A DNA stretch of 64,000 nucleotides, taken from contig CALBDB010000060.1 of NCBI GenBank assembly GCA_937927755.1, positions 1-64,000 of the forward strand. Direction: 5' to 3'. Each line of letters begins with the position of its first letter. Position 1 is the first letter of the stretch. Origin of the DNA: an uncultured Lysobacterales bacterium. GTDB taxonomy: Bacteria; Pseudomonadota; Gammaproteobacteria; Xanthomonadales; SZUA-36. Position numbers and translations under genes: made by a program. Of the stretch, positions 1-9,646 are shown piece after piece. The notes under the pieces were generated by a model, which was given only the letters and a program-made list of their open reading frames with translations, was not told the DNA's origin and ran no database searches.

Positions 1-708
1 TTGAATGATCCGCCCAGGGAAAGACGGGAAGGCTCAGCACAATTTGTACCGCTGCAGACAATCCGTGAGCATTCGGACATCATAAGCTTCCACGTTCCGC
101 TGAATATGGACGGCGTGGATAAAACCTACCACATGGTGAACAGCGGCTTTCTCGACGGCCTGGACAAGAATCCGGTGTTGATAAACACCTGCCGGGGCGA
201 GGTATTTGAGTCAAAGGCTGTCTGCGAAGCACGCCGGGCAGGTACGCTTTCCGGCTTGATTATCGATTGCTGGGAGAATGAGCCGGATATTGATTTGAAG
301 CTGTTGGGCCTGGTGGATTTTGCCACCCCGCATATCGCCGGCTATTCAAAAGACGGCAAGGCCAACGGGACCACGGCAAGTGTCCGTGCAATCAGCCGGT
401 TTTTCGGGCTGGGGATAGATGACTGGCAGCCTGCGGGTGTTGAAGTTCCAGGTAGTCCGGTCATTCAACTGGATGGGAATGGCCTTGATGATGCTTCGGT
501 CCTGGCGCGGGCTATTCTGTCGACCTATCAGATAGCCGGTGACGACCGCGTGTTGCGCGAAAACCTGGAGCTCTTTGAACAACTGCGCGGCGATTATCCG
601 GTCAGGCGGGAGTTCGGTTTTTACTCGGTTCAGGCAACCGGTATCAAGCCGGAACTTGTCGGGAATCTGGAGCAACTGGGCTTCAAAATCCTGGATGACA
701 ACCAATAG
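1..708 (+). CDS. pdxB: Erythronate-4-phosphate dehydrogenase, C-terminal part
   Basis: This is the 3' part of a D-isomer-specific 2-hydroxyacid dehydrogenase that matches PdxB, the NAD-dependent enzyme oxidising 4-phosphoerythronate in pyridoxal phosphate synthesis. The reading frame is open from the first base, and the first residues (LNDPPR) are an internal motif, so the TTG at position 1 is not a start and roughly the first 140 residues lie outside the window. The catalytic triad of the family is visible in this fragment: Arg65 in INTCRGEVF, Glu92 in DCWENEP and His111 in ATPHIAGYS. The segment HIAGYSKDGKANGTT followed by a distinct C-terminal domain of about 110 residues is what separates PdxB from other hydroxyacid dehydrogenases. 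Stop TAG at 706-708. Confidence 0.9.
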   Translation: MNDPPRERREGSAQFVPLQTIREHSDIISFHVPLNMDGVDKTYHMVNSGFLDGLDKNPVLINTCRGEVFESKAVCEARRAGTLSGLIIDCWENEPDIDLKLLGLVDFATPHIAGYSKDGKANGTTASVRAISRFFGLGIDDWQPAGVEVPGSPVIQLDGNGLDDASVLARAILSTYQIAGDDRVLRENLELFEQLRGDYPVRREFGFYSVQATGIKPELVGNLEQLGFKILDDNQ

Positions 709-807
709 CGGTGGCTCATTGCAGGCGAACCGGCACTTGAAAAAAGTGAGCAACGGCTGCCGCAGAAACCAGGGTCATGATGAAGGTCCTTTTCACGTCC
801 GGGTGAT

Positions 808-1788
808 TTACTTCACAAGATTTCCCCGGTAGATCATCAGGATCAATTCGGTCGTCAATCTCGCTGATTCAGCGTTTCCAATTGGTGTCGATCCGGTTTT
901 CACCGCGCGTTCAAAATCCTGCAGGATTTCCTTGTGGGCGCTAGTGTCACTCACCGTCGCGCTGGTGGCGCCGTTGTGGTTGTATTCAAAACTGGTGTCC
1001 GTCGGGTTATCCACACCATCGATACTCCAGTGCGTTATCACATCATCCGTAAGAGTTACGCTGCCTTTCTCGGAGTGTATGTCCAGGCGTGCTGCAAAAC
1101 CGGGTTTTGTGGCCGTGGAACTGACAACCGTGCCAATCATTCCATTCTCATGGCGCATCAGTGCCGCACCGTGGTCCTCGGCCTCGATATCGTGGGTATA
1201 CCTGTCCAGCATACTGACGACCTGTGTGGGTTTGCCAAAAAACCAGGTATAGATATCCAGGTTGTGGCAGGCCTGCTGCATGAATGGTCCGCCGCCATCA
1301 ATGGCCAGGCCGCCGCGGTAATCACCACTGTCGTAATAGCTTTGCGGGCGATAGAATTTTGCCACCAGGTCAACTGCAAAAACACGCCCGAATGCGTTCT
1401 GCTCCAGAAGCTTTTTAACCGCCCGGTTATCCGGTGCTGTGCGGCGTTGATACGCAACTGCCAGGGTTACGTCTGCCTTCCGGCAAGCTGAAACCGCGGC
1501 ATCCATGGCTTCAATGCTTATATCGAGCGGCTTCTCGCACAGTGCGTGCTTGCCATGATGAGCGGCCGCGATAATACCTTCGTGATGTAAACCGTTTGGC
1601 GTGGTCACGCACACTGCATCGTACGGCTGGTCCACATCATCCAGCGAATGCCAGCTGGGCAAAGCCGGGTACGATGCCGGTGACTTGCCGGAGCGCGATA
1701 CTACGCCTGCAACCTCACCGCCAATTTCGGAAATCGCCTCTACATAGGTATTGCTGATATTGCCGGAACCAATAATTACATAACGCAT
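808..1788 (-). CDS. Gfo/Idh/MocA family oxidoreductase
   Basis: A 326-residue NAD(P)-dependent oxidoreductase of the Gfo/Idh/MocA family, whose members act on sugars, sugar acids and inositols. The N-terminal Rossmann fold starts with VIIGSGNISNTY. CEKPLDI (the family EKP motif, with catalytic Lys) and a later GGGPFMQQACHNLDIYTWFFG segment with the HxxD-type active site are present. I start it at the ATG at 1788 (MRYVIIGSG) because the nucleotide-binding strand begins there; 12 further upstream codons are open but look like leader sequence. It is divergent from the TRAP transporter genes and shares their 80-bp intergenic region, which holds a LacI-type palindrome, so it probably belongs to the same uronate regulon. 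Substrate cannot be told from sequence. Confidence 0.85.
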   Translation of the reverse strand: MRYVIIGSGNISNTYVEAISEIGGEVAGVVSRSGKSPASYPALPSWHSLDDVDQPYDAVCVTTPNGLHHEGIIAAAHHGKHALCEKPLDISIEAMDAAVSACRKADVTLAVAYQRRTAPDNRAVKKLLEQNAFGRVFAVDLVAKFYRPQSYYDSGDYRGGLAIDGGGPFMQQACHNLDIYTWFFGKPTQVVSMLDRYTHDIEAEDHGAALMRHENGMIGTVVSSTATKPGFAARLDIHSEKGSVTLTDDVITHWSIDGVDNPTDTSFEYNHNGATSATVSDTSAHKEILQDFERAVKTGSTPIGNAESARLTTELILMIYRGNLVK

Positions 1789-1809
1789 AATGTTTGACTC
1801 ACAATTCAT

Positions 1810-1823
1810 TGCTACCGGTGGCA
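1810..1823. promoter_or_regulatory. Candidate LacI-family operator
   Basis: TGCTACCGGTGGCA is a 14-bp palindrome with only one mismatched pair, centred on CG, as is typical of LacI-family operators. It lies between the divergent oxidoreductase (starts 1788) and dctP (starts 1869). The likely ligand is the LacI-type regulator encoded at 4674-5708 in the same locus. Inference from form and position only. Confidence 0.45.
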
Positions 1824-1868
1824 TTATCGTCTAAAGTAAATTCCTAAAACAAGAGCAGAAAATGACTC

Positions 1869-2855
1869 ATGGTTAAAAAACCTCTCTGGAATTGTTTATT
1901 TATAATTATCATGGTTAGCGGGTTGCTAACGGCTTGTTCACGGCATGATGACACCGTCGTACTAAAGCTCGCCCATGTCCTGGATACCGGCCACTCGGTG
2001 CACCAGGGTATGGTGCACATGGCGGAAAGGCTCGAGCGTTATTCGAATGGCAGCATGCGCATCGATATCTACCCGAGCGGCCAGCTCGGCGCCGAGCGCG
2101 ACACCGTGGAACTGGTGCAGATCGGCTCACTGGCAATGACCAAGGTTTCCGCCGCTCCCCTTGAAGCTTTTGTGCCCGCCATGCAGGTATTCAGCATTCC
2201 CTATGTTTTCAGATCGCGCGAACATTATTTCAAAGCGCTCGACTCCGAGGTCGGCAAGGAATTGCTGCGCTCCGTTGAAGTCGCACGGCTCCGGGGCATG
2301 GGCTACTACGACTCAGGCAGCCGCAGTTTTTACATGACCGACACGCCAGTGGAATCGCCCGACGATATAAAGGGTAAGAAGATCCGGGTAATGAAGAGCC
2401 AGACCGCGGTAAAAATGATTTCAGCCTTTGGCGGCGGCGCGACACCCATCTCCTGGGGTGAGTTGTATACGGCTCTGCAACAAGGGGTCGTGGATGGCGC
2501 CGAGAACAACCCGCCCAGTTTTTACCTGTCAGGGCATTATGAAGTCTCTAAATACTACGCCCTGAATGAACATACTGCCGTACCGGATATGTTGTTGATG
2601 AGTGACCGGATATGGAAATCACTGACCGAGCAACAACAGGAGTGGCTGCAACAGGCCGTGGATGACTCGGTCGTTTATCAGCGCGAGTTATGGCGTATAT
2701 CTACCGAAGAGGCCCTGGCGGCAGTCAGGGAAGCCGGCGTAACCGTGACCTATCCGGACAAGCAACCATTTATGGCGGCAGTCGCAGAGATGAAGGCCAG
2801 CTATGACGGCACGGAAACCGGCAGGTTTTTACGTGCGATTGACGCGGTGGAGTGA
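1869..2855 (+). CDS. TRAP transporter solute-binding lipoprotein (DctP family)
   Basis: A 328-residue extracytoplasmic solute receptor of a tripartite ATP-independent periplasmic transporter. Residues 1-22 are a lipoprotein signal ending in the lipobox LLTAC, so the mature protein is anchored at Cys23. The body shows the DctP-family run of motifs: LKLAHVLDTGHSVHQG, MRIDIYPSGQLGAERD, the central IRVMKSQTAVKMISAFGG region that carries the substrate carboxylate-binding Arg in this family, and WGELYTALQQGVVDGAENN. Four bases separate its stop from the small permease gene. Context with KduI and an unsaturated uronyl hydrolase suggests that the cargo is a uronate monomer or a short unsaturated uronide; that is an inference. 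Confidence 0.9.
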   Translation: MVKKPLWNCLFIIIMVSGLLTACSRHDDTVVLKLAHVLDTGHSVHQGMVHMAERLERYSNGSMRIDIYPSGQLGAERDTVELVQIGSLAMTKVSAAPLEAFVPAMQVFSIPYVFRSREHYFKALDSEVGKELLRSVEVARLRGMGYYDSGSRSFYMTDTPVESPDDIKGKKIRVMKSQTAVKMISAFGGGATPISWGELYTALQQGVVDGAENNPPSFYLSGHYEVSKYYALNEHTAVPDMLLMSDRIWKSLTEQQQEWLQQAVDDSVVYQRELWRISTEEALAAVREAGVTVTYPDKQPFMAAVAEMKASYDGTETGRFLRAIDAVE

Positions 2856-2859
2856 GTTC

Positions 2860-3360
2860 ATGAAAAAAATCACAAATTTGCTGGACGCAGTTTTGAAAAA
2901 CACCTTGATCGTCCTGATGGCGGGGCTGGTTTTTGCCGTGAGCTGGCAGGTTGTATCGCGATACATATTCACTTCGCCCAGTTCGTGGACCGAGGAAGTG
3001 GCCAGGTTCCTGTTGATCTGGGTGGGTGTATTGGGTGCCGCCTACGCTTTCCGTACCGGAGTGCACCTCGGGTTGGACGTGTTGCCCAAAAAGTTATCGG
3101 GTGTATCCGCACAAATCCTCAAGCTGTTTATCCTGCTGATGGTGATCATTTTTTCAGTTGCGGTACTGGTCATCGGCGGCGGTAACCTGGTCGTATTGAC
3201 CTGGGAGCTGAAACAATACTCCGCCGTGCTCGGCTTACCCATTGCATACGTTTATTCGATTATCCCCGTCGCGGGGCTGCTGATCTGCCTCTATGCATTG
3301 GCCGCGGCCATGGGGGAAGAATTGACGGCCCCTGAAGATTCGGCTCAGCCCGGGAGTTAG
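2860..3360 (+). CDS. TRAP transporter small permease (DctQ family)
   Basis: A 166-residue inner-membrane protein with four predicted membrane helices, about residues 9-31, 46-66, 88-108 and 125-147. The family motif FTSPSSWTEEVARFLLIWVGVLGAA lies in the first half. It pairs with the large permease encoded 1 base downstream and with the DctP-type receptor upstream. The start at 2860 (MKKITNLL) is chosen because the preceding in-frame codons would overlap the dctP coding end and add no conserved sequence. A clear three-gene TRAP operon, P-Q-M order. Confidence 0.9.
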   Translation: MKKITNLLDAVLKNTLIVLMAGLVFAVSWQVVSRYIFTSPSSWTEEVARFLLIWVGVLGAAYAFRTGVHLGLDVLPKKLSGVSAQILKLFILLMVIIFSVAVLVIGGGNLVVLTWELKQYSAVLGLPIAYVYSIIPVAGLLICLYALAAAMGEELTAPEDSAQPGS

Positions 3361-3361
3361 C

Positions 3362-4657
3362 ATGGTGGTTTTCATCCTTGTTTCGACATTCGTCATCCTG
3401 TTTGTGCTGGGTGTGCCCATCGCTTTCAGCCTCGGGCTGTCCACGCTGGCAACCATGTTATTCACGATGGATTTCACACCGGCCGTCACCACCATTGCAC
3501 AACGCATGGCGGGTGGCATCAACAGTTTTGCCCTGCTTGCGATCCCCCTGTTTATCCTGTCGGGCCTGTTAATGGCCCAGGGCGGTATCGCCAGGCGGGT
3601 TATTGACTTCTCAAAAGCGGTGATCGGTTCATTGCCGGGCGGGCTGGCATTTGTAAACGTCGTGTCCTGCATGTTGTTTGGTGCCATTTCCGGCTCGGCC
3701 GTGGCGGCGACGTCTGCGATCGGCGGTTTCATGATTCCGGAGATGAACAAGGCTGGCTACGACAAAAACTTCAATGCTGCTATCACGGCAACGTCGGCCA
3801 CCACCGGCATGCTGATACCACCGAGCAATATCCTGATCGTTTACGCGGTCGCCAGCGGTGGGGTGTCGATAGCCGCGCTGTTTGTCGCTGGTTATCTGCC
3901 GGGAATACTGGTTGGTTTGTCCCTGATGGGTGTGGCCGCTGTCTACGCCAAACGGCATAATTTTCCTGCCGGCGAGAGGGTGCCATTCAATGTATTGGTC
4001 AGGTGCACCGTGGCGGCAATCCCCAGCCTGTTCCTGATCGTACTGGTCATCGGCGGCATACTCGCCGGTATATTCACCGCAACCGAAGCAGGCGCCATTG
4101 CCGTGCTATACGCCCTGGCTCTCTCCATGTTTGTGTACCGGCAGCTGAGCCTGGCAGATCTGAGGCAGATATTGCTCAAGTCAGCACAAACCACCGCGAT
4201 TGTCATGTTCCTGATCGGCACTTCCATGGCCATGTCGTGGTTGCTTGCCTACGAAAACATTCCCACCATCGTGGCAAACACCCTGATCAACCTGAGCGAC
4301 AATCCCTTCGTAATCCTGCTGCTGATCAACCTGGTGTTGCTGTCGGTCGGCATCTTCATGGATATGACACCGGCGGTACTGATATTCACGCCGATCTTCC
4401 TGCCGGTAGCCGTAGAGCTGGGTATGTCTCCGTTGCACTTTGGCATCATGATGGTTCTGAACCTCTGTATCGGATTGTGCACGCCGCCGGTTGGCAGCAT
4501 TCTCTTTGTCGGTTGCGCGATCGCGAAAACCAGTATCAGTCAGATTGTGCGCCCGATGATTCCCATGTACGTAGCCATGTTCCTGGCATTGTTGGTGGTG
4601 ACATACGTGCCGGAACTCTCCGAATTTCTGCCGAGGTTTTTCGGCTTAATGGACTGA
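3362..4657 (+). CDS. TRAP transporter large permease (DctM family)
   Basis: A 431-residue inner-membrane subunit of the TRAP transporter that provides the sodium-coupled translocation path. It is hydrophobic throughout with about twelve to thirteen membrane segments. Family hallmarks: FALLAIPLFILSGLLMAQGG, GAISGSAVAATSAIGGFMIPEM, ATTGMLIPPSNILIVYAVASGG and the C-terminal LCIGLCTPPVGSILFVGCAIAKTS. Length is normal for the family. It sits one base after the small-permease gene and 16 bases before a LacI-family regulator on the same strand, so the four genes are likely co-transcribed. Confidence 0.92.
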   Translation: MVVFILVSTFVILFVLGVPIAFSLGLSTLATMLFTMDFTPAVTTIAQRMAGGINSFALLAIPLFILSGLLMAQGGIARRVIDFSKAVIGSLPGGLAFVNVVSCMLFGAISGSAVAATSAIGGFMIPEMNKAGYDKNFNAAITATSATTGMLIPPSNILIVYAVASGGVSIAALFVAGYLPGILVGLSLMGVAAVYAKRHNFPAGERVPFNVLVRCTVAAIPSLFLIVLVIGGILAGIFTATEAGAIAVLYALALSMFVYRQLSLADLRQILLKSAQTTAIVMFLIGTSMAMSWLLAYENIPTIVANTLINLSDNPFVILLLINLVLLSVGIFMDMTPAVLIFTPIFLPVAVELGMSPLHFGIMMVLNLCIGLCTPPVGSILFVGCAIAKTSISQIVRPMIPMYVAMFLALLVVTYVPELSEFLPRFFGLMD

Positions 4658-4673
4658 GCTAAAGACTGGAATA

Positions 4674-5708
4674 ATGAGCGACCCTGGTAAACAACCAACC
4701 ATTAATGATGTTGCGGATTTGGCCGGCACTTCCAAACGTACGGTATCGCGTGTAATTAACCGCTCCCCGAAGGTCAACGAGGCAACTCGCATGCGGGTCC
4801 TGGAAGTCATCGAAAAACTGAACTACACGCCCAACCGGCAAGCGCGGGGCCTGGCGGCCAGCCGCTCATACCTGCTTGGACTGATCTATGACTTACCTAC
4901 CCTGTTCATTGCGGATATCCAGAAAGGCATGCTGAATGTTTGTGAAGAGGCCGGCTACGAAGTGGTCGTGCATGCCTGCCATGTTGAAAGCGACCACCTG
5001 ATCGAGGATGTCACACGGTTTGTAAAACGAGCGCACCTGGACGGCGTGGCCATTCTTCCACCGGTCTCGGATATTGAAGAACTCGCCGACAGCCTGGATA
5101 AAATGGACTGCCGCTATGTGCGTTTCTCATCGAAGCTCGGCGGTGAGCCGTGGAAACAGGTAGTCACGGACTATATGCCGGCGATCATGGACATGACCAA
5201 TCATCTTGTATCGCTCGGACACCGCGATATTGCCTTCATATCAGGCCCCGAGAGCCATGTTTCTTCCCGTAAACGCTACGAGGTATTCATCCAGGCGCTC
5301 AATAATCATGGTATCGAGTTGCCCGGCAACATGATGGCGACAGGCGCCTTTACCTACGAATCCGGTGTGACGGCCGCAAAGAAACTTCTGTCGCAAAAAA
5401 GTCGACCGACCGCGATATTTGCCGCCAACGACGAGATGGCATTTGGTGTTATGAATGTCGCCAACCAGATGGGGATCAGGATTCCCGATGATCTCTCGGT
5501 GGTCGGTTTTGACGGTACGCCGTTTTCAACATTTGTCATCCCCTCGCTTTCCACCATCATCCGGCAAACCGATGAAATGGCCAACCTGGGCACGAAGAAG
5601 CTGCTGGCCTTGATCGAAGAGGGGCCGGATGCTGCGCACGGTTTTGAAACAATGGTTTCTCCACGGTTTGTGCCGAGGGAATCAACCGGTCCCGCACCCT
5701 CGGGGTGA
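4674..5708 (+). CDS. LacI-family transcriptional regulator
   Basis: A 344-residue regulator with an N-terminal LacI helix-turn-helix (residues about 8-55: TINDVADLAGTSKRTVSRVI, then the hinge-helix region NYTPNRQARGLAASRS) and a periplasmic-binding-protein-like sensor domain containing the usual FAANDEMAFGVMN and DLSVVGFDGTPFS motifs. It is encoded directly after the TRAP transporter and 45 bases before the TonB-dependent receptor gene. It probably senses a uronate-pathway intermediate and controls the transporter, the divergent oxidoreductase and the receptor. A candidate operator lies at 1810-1823. A second LacI-type paralogue is encoded at 11290-12387. Confidence 0.9.
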   Translation: MSDPGKQPTINDVADLAGTSKRTVSRVINRSPKVNEATRMRVLEVIEKLNYTPNRQARGLAASRSYLLGLIYDLPTLFIADIQKGMLNVCEEAGYEVVVHACHVESDHLIEDVTRFVKRAHLDGVAILPPVSDIEELADSLDKMDCRYVRFSSKLGGEPWKQVVTDYMPAIMDMTNHLVSLGHRDIAFISGPESHVSSRKRYEVFIQALNNHGIELPGNMMATGAFTYESGVTAAKKLLSQKSRPTAIFAANDEMAFGVMNVANQMGIRIPDDLSVVGFDGTPFSTFVIPSLSTIIRQTDEMANLGTKKLLALIEEGPDAAHGFETMVSPRFVPRESTGPAPSG

Positions 5709-5753
5709 GGCCCAAAATCAATAGCTGCCTGTTAGAAGGCTCCTGGAAACGAA

Positions 5754-8396
5754 ATGTTTTCGGTCATTCAAAACACAGTGATTACGTCAGTGCGAAACAC
5801 ATCCTCCAGGTTTCTGGTATTGGCAATCTTGCTGTTTGGCTTGTCGGATGAGGCCAGGGCCCAGGCGCCGGCAAATGAAAATAACAAGGACCGGGCCGAG
5901 GCTACAATCGAACAGGCTGAACCTCAAACAGAGGCAAGCAATCGGCGCAAAAAGACCTCACCATCCCCACTTCCGGAAGCGCTCCGGGATGAGCTCGAAG
6001 AGGTCGTGGTCGTGGCCAGGCGCATCGAGGGGAGTGGCGGTAACAGGCGGCACACTGCAGCGGGACGAGATGACTTGGATGCAACCGACCAGACCAGCAT
6101 GGAAGGTTTCTTTGATGATATTGATGGCCTTTCCACACTTGGCGCAGATGGCGAGGGAAACATCGTCAGCATCGATGGAATGAGTGCCGACCTCAGCAAC
6201 GTGACACTGAATGGCCAGGGTCTTGGACAAGGCCGTGGTAACGGGGGGTTCAACACAGGTGACCTATCGCCGGATATGATCCGGCGTGTAGAAATTTACA
6301 AGATACCCTCCGCTTCATTGGAAGAGGGCGGTTCAGGCGGTAGTGTAAACCTGCAATTGCGCAATCCCGTCGAAATCACCCAAGCCTCGAGCAACATCAA
6401 GGCCAGGCTGTCCTATGTTCCCGGCAAAGGCAACTTTTATCCGTCCGGTAGTTTTTTCCTGGGGCAACCTTCCGAGAGCAGAAAGTTCGGTTATATGCTC
6501 AGCCTGACCCTATCCGACCGTACCCGGGAATATGGCAGTCAGAGTATATCCAACTGGCTTCCGTATGAATTTGGCGGCAACCCGGCATACATACCAAGCC
6601 AGGTCAGGAACAGCGCAGTGACAGATAAGCAGCGGGATGTCTTCGCCGGTTTTTCCCTGGGCTTCAGGCCACGCGATAACCTGGATATCAGAGCCAGCCT
6701 GTTTCTTTCGCAAAAGCACAGAGACTACGAATCCCACGATTTACAGCACCGTCTGGAAAGACAAAGAGACATAACCGCGCTGGCATGCGATGGACGCATT
6801 ATTTCCGAACTCGAATCCTCCGACCGCAGCCGCGAAAACCTGCGCATTGTCGGTGGTTCACGGCAGGAGCAGGTTGACAGCCTGGTCCTGGGAACGGGCT
6901 TCAACTGGCGTCCCGCAAGATGGCGCATAGGTGGCGGCCTGGGGTACACGGCCGATAACAACGAATACGATTCACCGTCAGAATCAGCAGTCTTTGAAGC
7001 CAATAGCGCATTTGCTTACCAGGCGAGCAACGATGGAAGCCTGGTCATGTCTTATGCGGACGGTTTCCCGCCAGGCGAAGCTTTTGCAATCAGCCGTATC
7101 AACCTTTCTGACCGGAAAACCGAGGACAGTAGCCGCTTTGCCGTGCTTGATGTCCAACGGACACTTGCTGACAGTTTTATCCACCGGGTCAAATTTGGCG
7201 GCAAGACCAGTGAATCAGACCGTAGCCGGCGTACCTCAACAGGCCGGGTGACACTGGATGAAGACCTGTCGCTGGTCGACTTTTTCAGCGGCCAGTACCA
7301 GCAAACGCCGTGGGATTCCGACGAATGGCCAGGCAGTAATATGGGAATCGTCAATTCCTATATTCAGCAGAACCCAGTCGTCTGGAAAGATAACCTGCTC
7401 AACGAATATGACATCGAGCGGAGGACAAATGCCGGCTATCTGCAAACAGATTTCCGCACTAATGAGGAAAGGAGGCGATTCATCGTAGGGAACGCCGGTA
7501 TACGGCTTGTTGATAGCGATACCCTGGTTGCCGGGTATCAACAGGATGAAGACAGGTTCGTGCCGGTTTCTATAAGAACCAGCTATTCCGAGGTATTGCC
7601 GAGCACGCTTGTACGGATACGTGTAGCCGAGCGGGTGGCCCTGACCCTGGCCGCGGCCAGGGTGATGACCCATCCTTTATTTAACGACATGGCGCCTGGT
7701 ATCCGCTTCAATTACTCCGAGAAAACGGCCAAGGCCGGCAACCCGGGCCTGGAGCCTTTCCGCGCCAACCAATACCTGGCGGAAATAACGTGGGTGCCGG
7801 AACGCGGCCGGCGGCTAGCCGCTAACCTGACCTACAGGGATGTCGAGACCTATTTTGACTTCGGTGAAGAGTCCCTCGAATTCGAAGGTGACATTTACCT
7901 GGTAACCAGGCCGGTCAATGGTGAAAACGGGTACATCATGACAGCCAGTGTAAAGCTGGATCAGAGTCTGCGTCGCATGATCAGGCATTTGCAAAATTTT
8001 ACCCTGTCGCTGTCCTATTTACGCAACGAAAGCGGCACGGAAAAGCGGGATCCATATACCGGTAAAAAGCTGCCACTGCCAAATACCGCGGAACAGGTTG
8101 CCCGGGCGGACCTGGCGTACGGCAAAAATACCTTTTCGAGTAAGCTGAGCTACCAATGGCGGGGTAAATCCTTGAAAGCCTCGGTCAGCGAAAGCGGTTT
8201 GTCGGTCTGGAATCATTCAACAGGCAGCCTGAACCTCAACCTGGGCTGGCGCTTGAACGAGACTCTGCAACTTGTATTTGACGCCCGAAACCTGCTGGAA
8301 GAGGAACAGCGCAGAACAACCGATCGCTCCACGCAATTGTGGCGTATCTCCGAACGCGACCGGACTGTCGCGGCTACCCTGAGGGCCAGGTGGTAG
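5754..8396 (+). CDS. TonB-dependent receptor for oligosaccharide uptake
   Basis: An 880-residue outer-membrane TonB-dependent receptor. An N-terminal signal peptide (hydrophobic stretch about 22-33, cleavage near ARAQA) precedes a low-complexity linker rich in Glu, Lys and Arg, then the plug domain (VSIDGMSADLSNVTLNGQ, ending IYKIPSASLEEGGSGGSVNLQLRNP) and a long beta-barrel region with alternating aromatic residues that ends in the typical C-terminal aromatic residue (TLRARW). The plug resembles the receptors that gammaproteobacteria use for polysaccharide fragments. Position between the TRAP/LacI genes and a polysaccharide lyase indicates that it takes up oligo-uronides released outside the cell. 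No signal-transduction extension is evident. Confidence 0.88.
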   Translation: MFSVIQNTVITSVRNTSSRFLVLAILLFGLSDEARAQAPANENNKDRAEATIEQAEPQTEASNRRKKTSPSPLPEALRDELEEVVVVARRIEGSGGNRRHTAAGRDDLDATDQTSMEGFFDDIDGLSTLGADGEGNIVSIDGMSADLSNVTLNGQGLGQGRGNGGFNTGDLSPDMIRRVEIYKIPSASLEEGGSGGSVNLQLRNPVEITQASSNIKARLSYVPGKGNFYPSGSFFLGQPSESRKFGYMLSLTLSDRTREYGSQSISNWLPYEFGGNPAYIPSQVRNSAVTDKQRDVFAGFSLGFRPRDNLDIRASLFLSQKHRDYESHDLQHRLERQRDITALACDGRIISELESSDRSRENLRIVGGSRQEQVDSLVLGTGFNWRPARWRIGGGLGYTADNNEYDSPSESAVFEANSAFAYQASNDGSLVMSYADGFPPGEAFAISRINLSDRKTEDSSRFAVLDVQRTLADSFIHRVKFGGKTSESDRSRRTSTGRVTLDEDLSLVDFFSGQYQQTPWDSDEWPGSNMGIVNSYIQQNPVVWKDNLLNEYDIERRTNAGYLQTDFRTNEERRRFIVGNAGIRLVDSDTLVAGYQQDEDRFVPVSIRTSYSEVLPSTLVRIRVAERVALTLAAARVMTHPLFNDMAPGIRFNYSEKTAKAGNPGLEPFRANQYLAEITWVPERGRRLAANLTYRDVETYFDFGEESLEFEGDIYLVTRPVNGENGYIMTASVKLDQSLRRMIRHLQNFTLSLSYLRNESGTEKRDPYTGKKLPLPNTAEQVARADLAYGKNTFSSKLSYQWRGKSLKASVSESGLSVWNHSTGSLNLNLGWRLNETLQLVFDARNLLEEEQRRTTDRSTQLWRISERDRTVAATLRARW

Positions 8397-8437
8397 TTAC
8401 ACCTGGAGCAAATAACCATAACGATGCAAAAGCTTTA

Positions 8438-9646
8438 TCATTTCCCGGGAGAGAGCCAAAGCAACGGGTGTCGCATGGGCAGATTGCGAATAACTTCCGG
8501 AGTCGTGGGGTCAGGTTCAAGGCGTTTCCATAACTCCAGGTAGTCAGCTTCCGAGAAATGCAGGCCGGCGAATAACAGGCTTGGGTGACGCACCGGCCAC
8601 TGATCCCAAAACAGGACGTCCTTCCGGTGTGGCCAGGTGGATTTATCTTCCATGTAAGGATAAAGAAATGCCACGCCCTTTCTGAGACTGCGCCCATCGG
8701 CTAATTGATAGTTCCAGAGGTTGTCCTGTTCGGTGGACGCGATCTGCGCCACGCCAGCCATTGCGTCGAGCACGAACAGGGAATAGCCATAGGGTTTGGT
8801 ACGCGCCAGTTCTGCCGGGAAACTGCCATCCTCAGCCATCATTTCCGCCAGGTAGACGGTTTTGAACTGCTTACGAATCCATTCCAGTTCGGTCTCGCGC
8901 CCCGCCAGGTCCGCGAAGGCTGCGACCTGCATGGACCAGCAGACACCGTGATTATTGGGGTGAACCCTTTCCCTTTGCCCGTATGGATGCGTGGTCAACC
9001 AGTCGAGGTACTCTGAAAACCAGTGTTTGATATTCTCAAAATCCTGCACAGGTATTGCTTCACTATCACCCAGTATCTTCGCACCCCTGGCGACCTCGAC
9101 CAGGTGGATGGTATCGATGATGCCGATACTGCGCCCTTTATGCCGTCCCTTGATCGCCTGTCCATAGAGCAGGCTGGGGTTCATCATTGTCGACTCGTCA
9201 ACAAACCAGGCATTCAGGTGCTCCAGTGCGTGCGAGGCGTAGCGGGATTCACCCGTGACCAGGTAGGCGGATGCAAGCGTGCCGATGATCTCGCTCAGCC
9301 TTACCATGGCCCTTCGGTGTGCCACGAAGTTGTCCGGATTGCTCATGCCATCCCTGCGTACATAGGGCCCGTCCGGATTTTCCGGGTCAGGCCACCAGTA
9401 GTCTCCTTCGGAATAGAAATCGTGAACACCACCGGTACTGCGCTGCGCCCGGGTGGCGGTGACGGTCACCGGTGCCATATCCAGGTAAGCCAGGGCTTTG
9501 TTTAGAACTCTAGGTTTTTCAATCTCCACCAGGTTGAATCCCTGGTGGTGGGCAACAGGCTGCGCGGTATCAGCCGGTACTGTGAACGGGATGAGCGAAA
9601 CGAGTACGGTCAATAGCCAAGTCAACAGGGTGTCGTGCTTTTTCAC
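8438..9646 (-). CDS. Secreted polysaccharide lyase, alginate-lyase (PF05426) fold
   Basis: A 402-residue exported protein with a signal peptide (about residues 1-25, ending FTVPADT). The alginate_lyase-type (alpha/alpha)-toroid family is recognised from YSEGDYWWPDPENPDGPYVRRDG, NPSLLYGQAIKGRHKGRSIG followed by IIDT, and HPNNHGVCWSMQ. These motifs are closest in my judgement to the PL38/PL5-type enzymes, which cleave 1,4-linked uronans by beta-elimination. The start is a GTG at 9646 behind an AAGGA ribosome site. The presence of KduI and a GH105/GH88-like enzyme in the locus argues for glucuronan or another glucuronate-rich polymer, not alginate. It is divergent from the DUF3313-like lipoprotein gene. 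Confidence 0.82.
   Translation of the reverse strand: MKKHDTLLTWLLTVLVSLIPFTVPADTAQPVAHHQGFNLVEIEKPRVLNKALAYLDMAPVTVTATRAQRSTGGVHDFYSEGDYWWPDPENPDGPYVRRDGMSNPDNFVAHRRAMVRLSEIIGTLASAYLVTGESRYASHALEHLNAWFVDESTMMNPSLLYGQAIKGRHKGRSIGIIDTIHLVEVARGAKILGDSEAIPVQDFENIKHWFSEYLDWLTTHPYGQRERVHPNNHGVCWSMQVAAFADLAGRETELEWIRKQFKTVYLAEMMAEDGSFPAELARTKPYGYSLFVLDAMAGVAQIASTEQDNLWNYQLADGRSLRKGVAFLYPYMEDKSTWPHRKDVLFWDQWPVRHPSLLFAGLHFSEADYLELWKRLEPDPTTPEVIRNLPMRHPLLWLSPGK

Noticed and set aside
8438-9646. Direct naming of the locus as alginate utilisation
   Set aside because: Only the lyase fold suggests alginate. KduI, a KduD-like enzyme and a GH105/GH88-type hydrolase fit unsaturated glucuronate or galacturonate products better.
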